From assembly GCA_017305635.1 (NCBI GenBank), contig JAFKKF010000010.1:1-64000 (forward strand): a stretch of 64,000 nucleotides of DNA. The letters are read 5' to 3'. The notes under the pieces were generated by a model, which was not told the origin of the DNA, did no database searches, and worked only from the letters and a program-made list of their open reading frames with translations. The position numbers and the translations under genes were made by a program. The stretch is from Hyphomicrobiales bacterium (GTDB taxonomy: Bacteria > Pseudomonadota > Alphaproteobacteria > Rhizobiales > Kaistiaceae). Below are positions 1 to 7,770 of the stretch, one piece after another; the stretch's first letter is position 1, and every line of letters starts with the position of its first letter.

Positions 1-2
1 AT

Positions 3-332
3 ATAGATACTCCGCTTGATGTGCTAACGCCAGGCCAGACGACAGTTCATGGTGCCCTCATGGAACTGAAGGATGCGCTTCCCTACACCCTGCGCTACGA
101 GGTTTCGTTGCCACCGCCGCGAACGAAGGTCGGAGGACACGACTATCGGCTAAATCCTCACCCGGACATGCCAGCGTCGCCGATGACGATACCACCCGGT
201 CCCATTTCAGTGCGAACAGCAATGCAGCTGATTGTAGCTGCTCTGCCCGCTGGCTGGCAGGCGACATATTTCGTTAGCCACGTGATCCTGTACAAGGAAA
301 ACCGCCAGTATGACCACGGAGTGCCGATCTAG
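3..332 (+). CDS. Unknown protein, C-terminal part (partial, runs off the window start)
   Basis: The frame is open from the first bases of the window to a TAG at 330-332, so this is probably the C-terminal ~109 residues of a longer protein; the first internal start would be a GTG at 21. I do not recognise the family. The visible part is proline-rich in the middle, has no clear membrane segment, and ends in a tyrosine- and charge-rich tail. It lies tail-to-tail with the methyltransferase gene: the two opposed TAG stops share the palindrome CTAG at 329-332. Base composition resembles the low-G+C island to its right, so it probably belongs to the same accessory block. Confidence 0.5.
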   Translation: MDTPLDVLTPGQTTVHGALMELKDALPYTLRYEVSLPPPRTKVGGHDYRLNPHPDMPASPMTIPPGPISVRTAMQLIVAALPAGWQATYFVSHVILYKENRQYDHGVPI

Positions 333-1492
333 GCCGCGCTCAGCTTGTCGCGCACGCCAGATGCGACGATCCGGGCTAGCTGGCAGGGCACGGCGTTTCC
401 GAGCTGCCGCATCGTCTCCGTCCAAGAGCCGTGGAACACCATGTCGTCTGGGAAGGTTTGCAGGCGCGCGCTCTCTCGTATCGTGAAATAGCGCACCGAG
501 CCATCCGGCCTGCGCAGCATGTTCTCGCCCCCAGGAACACCGTGCACGCCCGCCTTCAGCGTCTTGGCGGGCTCGTCCAGAGGGCTTCCCGTGTGGCCAG
601 CATAGGATCGGGCGCCGGGCTGGAACCTGTGGTCATGAAAGCCGCGCGCCGTGCCCGGTGCGTGTTCGGGATCCGGAAGATCGGAAATCGCGTCGCGCAC
701 GGTCAGCCACCGCTCGTCGAGAGGTCGATCAGCGATTTTCAGGGCCCGCGCCTTGGCCGCGCCACCTTCCGGTCGATTCTTGCGAGCGACGCGGTGCAGG
801 TCCCAATAGACCTCGTCGCGCCACTGTGACCAGAGCAGCGCGTCTCGCGAGTGTGTCGGCTTCGGGAAGTGCCACTCGATCCCGGTATCCGCGCGGAAGC
901 CGACAAGGAAGACGCGCTCGCGCCGCTGGGGAACGCCATAGTTCGCCGAGTTCAGAACCCGCATCACAACCCGATAGCGAAGGCCCTTCTCTGTCCCCTT
1001 GGTGTGGTGGTCCTCGAGGCGCGCGAGGTGGGCCAGCCATTCCTCGTCCCTCTTGGCAACGAGATCGGGATAGGTCAGCTGCAGACGGATGTATTCGAGG
1101 TAGTTCGCGAAGCTGCTGCGTGTGAGCCCCTTCACGTTCTCGAAGATGAAGGCTCTCGGTCGAAGTTCGCGCACGGCGCGGATCGCCTGCGGGAACATGT
1201 CCCTGCTGTCGAGGAACGCCCGGTGGCGTCCGCCCATCGAGAACGGCTGGCAGGGCGGTCCGCCCGTCACCAAGTCAACGGAGCCGTCCACCATGCCGAA
1301 ATCGAACTGCCGAACGTCGCCCTCGTGGATCGGCCACTGCGCGATCGGATCGAGGCCACGTTCCTTGTTCTCGCGGAGGGTATCGCAGGCCCAGCGGTCC
1401 CAGTCCATGACGGCGGTCGGTCGGAAGCCCGCTTGGCTGACGCCGATCCCAAGGCCCCCAGCGCCCACGAACAGTTCGACCGATCTCATCAT
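329..1492 (-). CDS. DNA (cytosine-5-)-methyltransferase
   Basis: A C5-cytosine DNA methyltransferase of about 387 residues. From the chosen start the family motifs come in order: motif I FVGAGGLG (about residues 8-15), motif IV GGPPCQPFS with catalytic Cys81, motif VI ENV (about 118-120), motif VIII QRRERVF, and the C-terminal GNAVP of motif X. The open frame extends 26 codons upstream, but I chose the ATG at 1490-1492 because it overlaps the vsr stop as ATGA and precedes the usual MRSVELF-type N-terminus. The overlap implies translational coupling to vsr, the classic dcm-vsr arrangement. It is the modification component of the defence island; the target sequence cannot be read from the protein. 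Confidence 0.93.
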   Translation of the reverse strand: MMRSVELFVGAGGLGIGVSQAGFRPTAVMDWDRWACDTLRENKERGLDPIAQWPIHEGDVRQFDFGMVDGSVDLVTGGPPCQPFSMGGRHRAFLDSRDMFPQAIRAVRELRPRAFIFENVKGLTRSSFANYLEYIRLQLTYPDLVAKRDEEWLAHLARLEDHHTKGTEKGLRYRVVMRVLNSANYGVPQRRERVFLVGFRADTGIEWHFPKPTHSRDALLWSQWRDEVYWDLHRVARKNRPEGGAAKARALKIADRPLDERWLTVRDAISDLPDPEHAPGTARGFHDHRFQPGARSYAGHTGSPLDEPAKTLKAGVHGVPGGENMLRRPDGSVRYFTIRESARLQTFPDDMVFHGSWTETMRQLGNAVPCQLARIVASGVRDKLSAA

Positions 1493-1899
1493 CCCAGGAA
1501 CTCCCCGATCCGTGCCTGTAATTTCTCTCGGTTTTTCGTCTGGCATTCCCAAATTATCAGGACGTCCCATCCGAGCTCCCCAAGCGAGACGATATTACGC
1601 TCATCCCGTTCTCTATTTGTTTCCAACTTTGGGCCCCAAAAGTCCAGCTTCGATTTAGGGAGCCTGGCAAGCTTGCAGTCCGGGTCAAGGTGCTGGTGCC
1701 AGAAGCAGCCATGCACGAAGATCACCTTCATGCGCGACGGGAAGACCAAGTCTGGCGATCCGGGAAGCCCACGTCGGTGCAGCCGGTAGCGATACCCCAT
1801 ACCGTGCGTTAAACGGCGGACCAGCATTTCAGGCTTGGTGTCGCGGCCGCGCACCCGGCTCATACGCTCGCTTCGCTGTTCTGGTGTAAGGATGTCCAC
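1489..1899 (-). CDS. vsr: Vsr-family very short patch repair endonuclease
   Basis: A 136-residue protein with the whole Vsr signature: N-terminal LTPEQRSERMSRVRGRDTKPE, then GSPDLVF with the likely catalytic Asp50, and FVHGCFWHQH with the metal-site His residues about 64-70. Vsr nicks beside T:G mismatches made by deamination of 5-methylcytosine. In MutL/MORC-type restriction clusters Vsr-fold proteins have been proposed as restriction nucleases instead, so the role here is open. The start is GTG at 1897-1899. The gene overlaps the methyltransferase by 4 bases. Upstream is a 60-base gap with a terminator-like hairpin, so vsr and the methyltransferase may form their own transcription unit. Confidence 0.93.
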   Translation of the reverse strand: MDILTPEQRSERMSRVRGRDTKPEMLVRRLTHGMGYRYRLHRRGLPGSPDLVFPSRMKVIFVHGCFWHQHLDPDCKLARLPKSKLDFWGPKLETNRERDERNIVSLGELGWDVLIIWECQTKNREKLQARIGEFLG

Positions 1900-1922
1900 G
1901 AGTCACCATAGACTAGAGAGCT

Positions 1923-1953
1923 AAAAAAATCGACGCGGAGCCAGCCTCGGCGT
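1923..1953 (-). terminator. Candidate intrinsic terminator between the unknown ORF and vsr
   Basis: On the minus strand an 8-bp stem with one C-C mismatch (ACGCCGAG paired with CTCCGCGT, five-base loop) is followed two or three bases later by a run of seven T. It lies just after the stop of the 173-residue gene and 24 bases before vsr. If active it would partly separate the ATPase-helicase unit from the vsr-methyltransferase unit. Confidence 0.5.
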
Positions 1954-1959
1954 GAATAA

Positions 1960-2481
1960 TTAATCCAGCCAAATCAATCTCTTGATACCAAGCCGTTCCG
2001 CGGCACTCTCGACAACTGCGCGCTGCGAGGCCAACCCGAATCTTGCGGCGGCTTCGCTCAAGACCGCTGCATAGGGCTCGCCCGCCTCGAACGCACGCTC
2101 ATGAAGAGCCATCAACGTCAACTTCCAGTCGGAGGCCTTGCTCCAAGCGATCTGGCGCCCATCAGGAAGGAGGCAGCCGTGCGGCTTGATGAATGTCGTC
2201 GAAACGACAACGTCCTCATCAATACCGAGGACCCTGAAAGCGCGGGCAGGGCTGGCGGAGGCCTCCCTCGTGTAGGACTTGAGAAGCGTGTCCTTGATGT
2301 AAACTCGGACCTTTCGAGGGTCCATGTACTGACCCAACCTCCCACCGACTGTTTCGGTCTCGGTCCACATTGAGTAATACCGCGATTTGTCGGCGGCCGA
2401 GAGCGCCGACCAATTAAGCCGATCAGCTTCAGCCCACAATCGCTCCTTGATCTCTCGCCGGATGCTGGCCGGCACGCTCAT
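1960..2481 (-). CDS. Unknown protein of the restriction island
   Basis: A 173-residue soluble protein I cannot assign. It begins MSVPASIRREIKERLW, has a charged middle and a helical, alanine-rich C-terminal region (about residues 130-173) ending in LGIKRLIWLD. No zinc, nuclease or nucleotide-binding motif is visible. Its start overlaps the stop of the Mrr-helicase gene by 4 bases (ATGA), so it is surely translated from the same message and is likely a subunit or specificity partner of the ATPase/helicase complex. The family could be resolved only by a profile search. Confidence 0.7.
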   Translation of the reverse strand: MSVPASIRREIKERLWAEADRLNWSALSAADKSRYYSMWTETETVGGRLGQYMDPRKVRVYIKDTLLKSYTREASASPARAFRVLGIDEDVVVSTTFIKPHGCLLPDGRQIAWSKASDWKLTLMALHERAFEAGEPYAAVLSEAAARFGLASQRAVVESAAERLGIKRLIWLD

Positions 2482-4151
2482 TGCACCCCTCCAGGCTGCG
2501 GCACTGTAGGGAATTCAAACTGCGGGATCTCAAGCTGCGCGTCTCCCTCGCGCAAGATCAAATCAGCCTGATCCTTCATCCACTCAAGCATGAAGGTACC
2601 CGCAGAAGCGTCACGAAAATTGATGAGATTGTGTCCGAGCGGCAGCCTTTCCAAGGGGCCGACGGAGGCTTTCTCGAGTTCGATCACTTCCGCTACTCGG
2701 CGGAGATCGGTCACGAAATCCATTACGATCACCTTGTCTTTCCCATGACTCAGGCGGAGCCCCCGCCCGAGTTGCTGGACAAAGATCCGACGACTGTGCG
2801 TCGCGCGCATGAAAACGACGAGATCGACATCAGGCACATCGACGCCTTCATTGAACAAGTCGACACTGGCTAGGACATCAATATCCCCTCGTCGAAACAT
2901 CGCCATTAGTCGATCCCGCTCACGGGCTTCCTGCCTTGAGGAGATCGCCTCGGCACGCAACCCGTAGCCTCGAAGCGTTCCCGCGAAGCTCTCGGCGTGA
3001 TCGACCGTTGGAGAGAATACAATCCCACCCCGGCGCTTCTCGCCGCTGAACACTTCGACTATGTGCCTGGCCGCCTCCTCGTCTCGAGTTGGCATCAGAA
3101 GCTTCTTGTTAAGCTGGTTCAGGGAATAGTTATGCGAGGAAATTTCCTGTACGAAACCCCAGTCGATATTATCCGCCAGCAAGCGGTAGTCGACCTCACT
3201 AAGGTATTTCTGCCTCAAGCCGTCCGATATTCCGAGCCGCACGAGTGGCTTACCCAACAGCTCGTCAATGTCGAAGCCATCTCCGCGCCACGGCGTGGCC
3301 GTTGCGCCACCCACCATAGGTGGCTCCAGCGCATCGAGGGCACGCCGGAAACTAGTGGAACCGATATGATGTGCTTCGTCGATAAGCACCAACCCAAAGC
3401 TTGGCAAATCATCGACACGTCCAATAACGCTCTGGACTGTTGCAAAGGTGATCCCGTCGTAGAATGATGGGGTCTCATCGCCCGAAAGCATATGCGTAGG
3501 AACCCACTTTGGCAGCTGATGCCAAAATCCAAACTGCAATTGCCGAATGAGCTCACGCTTATCGGCAAGAACAAGCACCCGACTGTCACGTATTAGGCCA
3601 TCTCGATAAAGGTCAGCGACAACTTCCGCCATAACAACCGTTTTACCCAAACCCGTCGCCAGTACGACTTGAGCGCGTCCGGTGTCCGTGAGGCCCTCCC
3701 GAAATTTACTAACTGCCTCTTGTTGATAGGGTCGGAGTTCGCGCCTCGATTTCGCGTATTCTGGTACTTCTTGAGATAGGTGTGCAAGCCGAGCAGGATC
3801 CAGTAGTTCGACGCTAATTCCGATCCGACGATAACGCTCGATTTCAGCCTCGACACCACCACCAATTGCGCGGGAAGTGGCAAGAAGCATTCGGTTAGCG
3901 CCGTAGTAGGTTCCCGAGTCGACGACCTCTTGAACCGCTTGCTTCGTGGGTGGGGCAGTCGTGGTGTGCTTGCACTGCACAACCCAGATTTCGCCATTCT
4001 TGACGCCTACGACATCTGCTCCCTGATCGCCCGAGCCGCCAACAACGCGCACGTCATCAAAGCCTGCATGCATCAAGAGTCGGGCAACATCGCGCTCGAA
4101 CGCCTGCCATGGACCACGCAGGAGTCGCCGGTCGTCAAGGAAGTGCTTCAT
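2478..4151 (-). CDS. Mrr-like nuclease fused to a superfamily II (DEAH) helicase
   Basis: A 557-residue two-domain protein. Residues about 1-125 look like an Mrr_cat restriction endonuclease domain of the PD-(D/E)XK fold: FERDVARLL helix, then GGSGDQGADV with Asp46, and VVQCK with Gln59 and Lys61. Residues about 135-557 are an SF2 helicase core: RPYQQEAV, Walker A ATGLGKT (165-171), DEAH (258-261), TATPWRGDG (motif III region) and QQLGRGLR (motif VI). The layout resembles type I/III-like restriction translocases that cut DNA after ATP-driven movement. It overlaps the genes on both sides by 4 bases, so ATPase, helicase-nuclease and the 173-residue protein should be made together. It is the most likely DNA-cleaving component of the system. 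Confidence 0.88.
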   Translation of the reverse strand: MKHFLDDRRLLRGPWQAFERDVARLLMHAGFDDVRVVGGSGDQGADVVGVKNGEIWVVQCKHTTTAPPTKQAVQEVVDSGTYYGANRMLLATSRAIGGGVEAEIERYRRIGISVELLDPARLAHLSQEVPEYAKSRRELRPYQQEAVSKFREGLTDTGRAQVVLATGLGKTVVMAEVVADLYRDGLIRDSRVLVLADKRELIRQLQFGFWHQLPKWVPTHMLSGDETPSFYDGITFATVQSVIGRVDDLPSFGLVLIDEAHHIGSTSFRRALDALEPPMVGGATATPWRGDGFDIDELLGKPLVRLGISDGLRQKYLSEVDYRLLADNIDWGFVQEISSHNYSLNQLNKKLLMPTRDEEAARHIVEVFSGEKRRGGIVFSPTVDHAESFAGTLRGYGLRAEAISSRQEARERDRLMAMFRRGDIDVLASVDLFNEGVDVPDVDLVVFMRATHSRRIFVQQLGRGLRLSHGKDKVIVMDFVTDLRRVAEVIELEKASVGPLERLPLGHNLINFRDASAGTFMLEWMKDQADLILREGDAQLEIPQFEFPTVPQPGGVQ

Positions 4152-6541
4152 GCAGACGCCTCAACATCTGGCTTAAGTAACTCGAGGGACATGACAGCTC
4201 GAATGACCTCACTGCGCGTGCTGCTGGAGAGATCCCCGCTGTCATGCTTAGAGAGCCAGATCGCGTCGTCAACAAGTGCAGCATACCGCGCTAAGACGCT
4301 TGCACGTGCCTCGGCGGTAATTTGCGGGTCGCCATAATCGAGGTCGGCATAAGCGGCATCCCAGACCTTCCCATCGAAACAAAGGTCGGGTCGTTTTTCA
4401 ACGACCATCCGGATGATTTCGAATGGTCCCGAAACGAGGAAGCTGCCGTTTACAGTTGCCTCAGATGGTTTAATCTTTTTCGCTGCCAGCGCGCGCATTA
4501 CCGCAGTCTGCTCTTGCACGCCTAGGTCGTTGAACAGAGCCGCCCGCTCCGCCTCGGGACAAGCCGACACAATACAACGCGCCACATCAGTCAGGACCGT
4601 CGCTGCGCTACTCGGCAATGCCTTAAGGTCAAGAGCCGTCTCTTCGCCATAAGAGCCGCGAAAGTCTGCGAAAATTCGGGCAAAGTTGGATTCCTGGCTC
4701 GAGTTGCGGGTCTGGTCCGCTGTCATGTACGCAAGATGCGCGAGAAGCGCGTCCTGCGGCGTCATCGTTATTGATTCAAAAGTTGAGTGCGCAGGATTGA
4801 ATAGAAAATGATAGGTCTTTGTCGGGACGTCGCCCAAGACCATTGTCCACGGAACATCTGCCGGCAACTCGGGATCCTTGGCTTCGACCTCGTACGCGAC
4901 AACATTCCATTTTATTCCCGTTCCGCCATGATGATAGCGGCGGCTAAGGAGTGGCGATTCGCGGCGCGGCGGCGGCGCGGGCTTGACTGGTGCAGTTGGG
5001 GTAACTGGGGTGGGCTCGGGATCGGTGCCACCGGATGGTTCGCCGCCAAGAAGTCCTGGAGGTAGTCCTCCACCGCTGCCAGACGAGGGTTCGTTGCCGC
5101 TCGAGCCACCTCCGCTCGTTCCGTAGAGCAACTCACGGTCGGCGGCCTCAACCAACTCCCACCACTTGCTGTCGTCCTGATAGTCAGGATTGCCATCGTG
5201 GAAGGCGCTGAGCATTTCGACAGCGCGAGCGTTGTCCTTCACGATCAGAATTCGACCGTAAGCGCCTGCCGTCTTGGACTGAGGACTTGTCCGCCGAAAG
5301 GCTTTGAATAGTTGAAAGAGCGGTGAATCGTTCGGGCCATACCCGAGATCCTTGGCCTTCTCGGGACGGAGTGGCCCTTCTCCGCGGATGACTCGATGCA
5401 TCTCATCCCATGTCGGAGCGGCTCTGTCGAAGCGGTCCTTCGCATAACTAACCCGGCAGTGATCGATGTGGATCTCACCAACAATGCGCCCGCGGTTGCG
5501 CGGGTCATCGATGGGGTATTCCCGCTCTTCGCTTTCCCCATCATTCCAAGAGAACAAATCCTTGTTCGCGATTTCAATCTTCCGCCCGTTTCGGATGAAG
5601 TCGATCCCAAATTCGGACTGATCGAGATATCGTTGAATCCCGAGCCAGCCGGTGACTTTCCGCTCGCGTTTAACTACAGAATTCACTGTTTCGCAGTTGG
5701 GACAGGATCCGCCGACCTCCGCGTCGACAAGCCAACTCATGCAATTGATGCAATAAAGTCGATCGGCCAGCGCGTGGTTGATCCGCATGACTGCAGGAAT
5801 TGTCGAACCGCTAGGACCTGGCACGACCCTTTCCTCATTCCAAAGGCAATGGCGTCTCGCTTCGACCCGACTGTGGTTCACGTAGAGCTCAAAGCTGATC
5901 GGGACACCATTCGTTCGGAGCATTGAGGAATAGGCTTGCGCGAGCCGCTTGCGCATTGCCGTCTGGTTCGCTCTCTTCGCAAGCCACTTTCGCTGCTCGG
6001 GCTTCAGCTGTTTGATCGTAATCTCGGTTCCGTGTTGCTCAGGGTCAGCTTTCGCGCGTGACAAGCGTGGCGTCCTGAAGTGACGCTGCTGACGCAATTT
6101 GTCGAAATCAATCTGTAGACCGTGCCACTCGCGCTCGCCCTTGCGCGTAGTCCAAACCTCGGTGACCGAACCGAGACGGGCCGTGGCGATATTGAAGCCC
6201 ATTCCAAAAAGACCAAGGCTGTCGATCGGGTTGTTCCCCGACCACCCGGCTCGTACAGCACGCTCCAGCATGTCCGGCGTCATGCCCGGGCCATTATCGA
6301 TGATCCGAAGGGTCGCGGCCGGAGCGTCCGCTTGCGGCAAGTGGACATCCACCTTCGCGCCAACGATCGAGCTTCCAGCGCGACTCTCCTTCAGGAAGCC
6401 GTCGACAGCATTGTCGACGAGCTCCGCGACGCAGCGCCACTGGTCGATGTTGATCTCGCCGAGCATCGGCAAGACGCGGGGATCCGGCTCGAGATTGAAG
6501 TCGCTTGCTTCCTGCCGACCGTTCGCATCGATGCTCGCCAT
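4148..6541 (-). CDS. GHKL-type ATPase with internal zinc ribbon (MORC/MutL-like)
   Basis: A 797-residue protein whose N-terminal ~230 residues form a GHKL ATPase: N box ELVDNAVD (40-47, Glu40 catalytic, Asn44 metal), G1 box DNGPGM (82-87) and G2 box LGLFGMGFN (109-117). A CxxC...CxxC pair follows (Cys264/267 and Cys280/283), probably a zinc ribbon inserted in or after the transducer domain. Residues about 474-530 are a Gly/Ser/Pro linker, and the last 260 residues are a separate helical domain I do not recognise. GHKL ATPases of this kind occur in prokaryotic restriction clusters related to eukaryotic MORC proteins and probably act as ATP-gated DNA clamps. It is the first gene of the minus-strand unit, with a likely promoter at 6589-6617. 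Confidence 0.85.
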   Translation of the reverse strand: MASIDANGRQEASDFNLEPDPRVLPMLGEINIDQWRCVAELVDNAVDGFLKESRAGSSIVGAKVDVHLPQADAPAATLRIIDNGPGMTPDMLERAVRAGWSGNNPIDSLGLFGMGFNIATARLGSVTEVWTTRKGEREWHGLQIDFDKLRQQRHFRTPRLSRAKADPEQHGTEITIKQLKPEQRKWLAKRANQTAMRKRLAQAYSSMLRTNGVPISFELYVNHSRVEARRHCLWNEERVVPGPSGSTIPAVMRINHALADRLYCINCMSWLVDAEVGGSCPNCETVNSVVKRERKVTGWLGIQRYLDQSEFGIDFIRNGRKIEIANKDLFSWNDGESEEREYPIDDPRNRGRIVGEIHIDHCRVSYAKDRFDRAAPTWDEMHRVIRGEGPLRPEKAKDLGYGPNDSPLFQLFKAFRRTSPQSKTAGAYGRILIVKDNARAVEMLSAFHDGNPDYQDDSKWWELVEAADRELLYGTSGGGSSGNEPSSGSGGGLPPGLLGGEPSGGTDPEPTPVTPTAPVKPAPPPRRESPLLSRRYHHGGTGIKWNVVAYEVEAKDPELPADVPWTMVLGDVPTKTYHFLFNPAHSTFESITMTPQDALLAHLAYMTADQTRNSSQESNFARIFADFRGSYGEETALDLKALPSSAATVLTDVARCIVSACPEAERAALFNDLGVQEQTAVMRALAAKKIKPSEATVNGSFLVSGPFEIIRMVVEKRPDLCFDGKVWDAAYADLDYGDPQITAEARASVLARYAALVDDAIWLSKHDSGDLSSSTRSEVIRAVMSLELLKPDVEASA

Positions 6542-6588
6542 TACACGTGTTCCCCACTAACCTAAGGAAATCCATCCAGTATCTCTGT

Positions 6589-6617
6589 ACGATATGGAGG
6601 CCCTAGGTTGAACACAA
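6589..6617 (-). promoter_or_regulatory. Candidate sigma-70 promoter of the restriction operon
   Basis: On the minus strand TTGTGT (6612-6617) and TATCGT (6589-6594) are separated by 17 bases, about 48 bases upstream of the GHKL ATPase ATG. It lies in the short divergent region 6542-6632 shared with the gene at 6633, so the two sides could be co-regulated. Assigned by eye only. Confidence 0.4.
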
Positions 6618-6632
6618 GCGAGGGAAGAACAC

Positions 6633-7334
6633 TTGTCGGCACGTCCCCCTGTTCCACCGAGCTCTGAACTCGAAAACTACTTCGAGCGCATGCGACCGAC
6701 AGTGGACGAAACGATCGACAGGCTGGGCGCAGCCCGCTTCAGGGAAGATCCAATCGCAGGGAGGAAGTATTCGCGAGCAACGTCGATCATCAGCTCGGCC
6801 TACAAGCGGCATGGCGCGATCCTCCAACGGGCACTACTCGAACGACTGAAAGACTGCGCTCGTCTGCGAGTATGGACAGAGGACGACTTCAAGCTGTCGC
6901 ATGAGTCCCTGCGTCAGGTCCGGGTCGCCGAGCGGCTCGACTCCTTGTTGCAAGCGCAGCTTCCGTACGGAGATCGCGAGCGGTCCGTGCGCGTCGACAT
7001 CCTGGTCTTCGACGAGGCACGCCACTCGATTAACGCGTACAACGTGAAGCGCGGCAACGGCTCATACGACGGCGGCAAGCGTCGGATCATCCACGAGGAA
7101 CTCGTACGCACCCAGATGCTTCTTTCCGACTATGGCCGCGGGATCGGGTTCGTCTCGGAGACCAACCATGCCCACATCATCTTCTATTACGGTCTTCTAT
7201 CGTTGCCACCGCCACTCGCGATCTCTGGTGACGACCTCGACGAGCATTTTCAGTTTCCTGTTCGTGAGGCGATTGAGTTCGTGAACGCCTACTTTGTTGC
7301 TCGGCTATCAGCGTTAATCGAGCAGGAAGATTAG
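6633..7334 (+). CDS. Unknown protein, possible PD-(D/E)XK-type nuclease, divergent from the restriction operon
   Basis: A 233-residue protein of unrecognised family. The TTG at 6633 is the first usable start after an in-frame stop at 6609-6611 and is preceded by GAGGGAAG; a later ATG at 6690 is the alternative. Residues about 128-150 read VDILVFDEARHSINAYNVKRG: a hydrophobic strand with an Asp, then a second strand ending in x-x-Lys, the spacing expected of a PD-(D/E)XK core, though the usual Glu of ExK is Asn here. This is suggestive, not proof. No membrane segment is visible. Its place 92 bases from the ATPase start and its matching composition tie it to the island, as an effector, regulator or second nuclease. 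Confidence 0.6.
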   Translation: MSARPPVPPSSELENYFERMRPTVDETIDRLGAARFREDPIAGRKYSRATSIISSAYKRHGAILQRALLERLKDCARLRVWTEDDFKLSHESLRQVRVAERLDSLLQAQLPYGDRERSVRVDILVFDEARHSINAYNVKRGNGSYDGGKRRIIHEELVRTQMLLSDYGRGIGFVSETNHAHIIFYYGLLSLPPPLAISGDDLDEHFQFPVREAIEFVNAYFVARLSALIEQED

Positions 7335-7580
7335 CATCCACGCGCAGGTTTTTTGCTCCGTCGTTGCCCGATCACGGTTCCATCGGAGGCGGATGGGTCT
7401 GAAATCGAAAGCAGCGTTGCTCTCGGAAAATTATTCTTCAAGAACAGAAGCTTAAAATGAATTCACCAAATCGGCGCAGTCATGAGGTCCGGAGAATACC
7501 GGCGTTGAGAGACCGCTTCCTGACTTCCTGGCAGCAGGGGCAGTGCTCAGCCCCACCCGCATAACCCTCTAAAACAACGG
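7335..7580. other. Intergenic stretch at the island edge
   Basis: About 246 bases between the divergent unknown gene and the tRNA-Ser terminator. It has a T6 run near 7347 without a good stem, and AT-rich patches around 7425-7460. I see no open frame of substance, integrase remnant or obvious repeat of the tRNA. Confidence 0.5.
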
Positions 7581-7602
7581 AAAAATCCGGCCGCAGCCGG
7601 AT
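7581..7602 (-). terminator. Intrinsic terminator of tRNA-Ser
   Basis: Minus-strand perfect 7-bp stem ATCCGGC / GCCGGAT with a four-base loop, followed by five T. It lies 27 bases downstream of the tRNA-Ser 3' end and is oriented to end its transcript. Confidence 0.75.
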
Positions 7603-7628
7603 CGAGAGAACGCTTTCGCGAGGGCAAG

Positions 7629-7718
7629 TGGCGGATGGGGTGGGATTCGAACCCACGGTACCCTTGCGGGCACGCCGGTTTTCAAGACCGGTGCCTTAAA
7701 CCGCTCGGCCACCCATCC
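7629..7718 (-). tRNA. tRNA-Ser (anticodon TGA)
   Basis: A 90-nt class II tRNA: acceptor GGATGGG (from 7718) pairs with CCCATCC, followed by G73 and an encoded CCA (7629-7631). The anticodon loop is CTTGAAA with TGA. There is a long serine-type variable arm and TTCGAAT in the T loop. It reads UCA codons and its wobble partners. Its 3' end faces the restriction island, a common position for integration sites, but its own terminator is still in place downstream. Confidence 0.95.
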
Positions 7719-7770
7719 GTGCCCCAGCGTTCTATGGCCGGGCTTACAGGCTAGTCAAACGCGCGTTGGC

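Noticed and set aside
5396-5926. A 176-codon plus-strand frame inside the GHKL ATPase gene
   Set aside because: It lies opposite the zinc-ribbon and transducer-region coding sequence, has no ribosome site of note and no recognisable motif.
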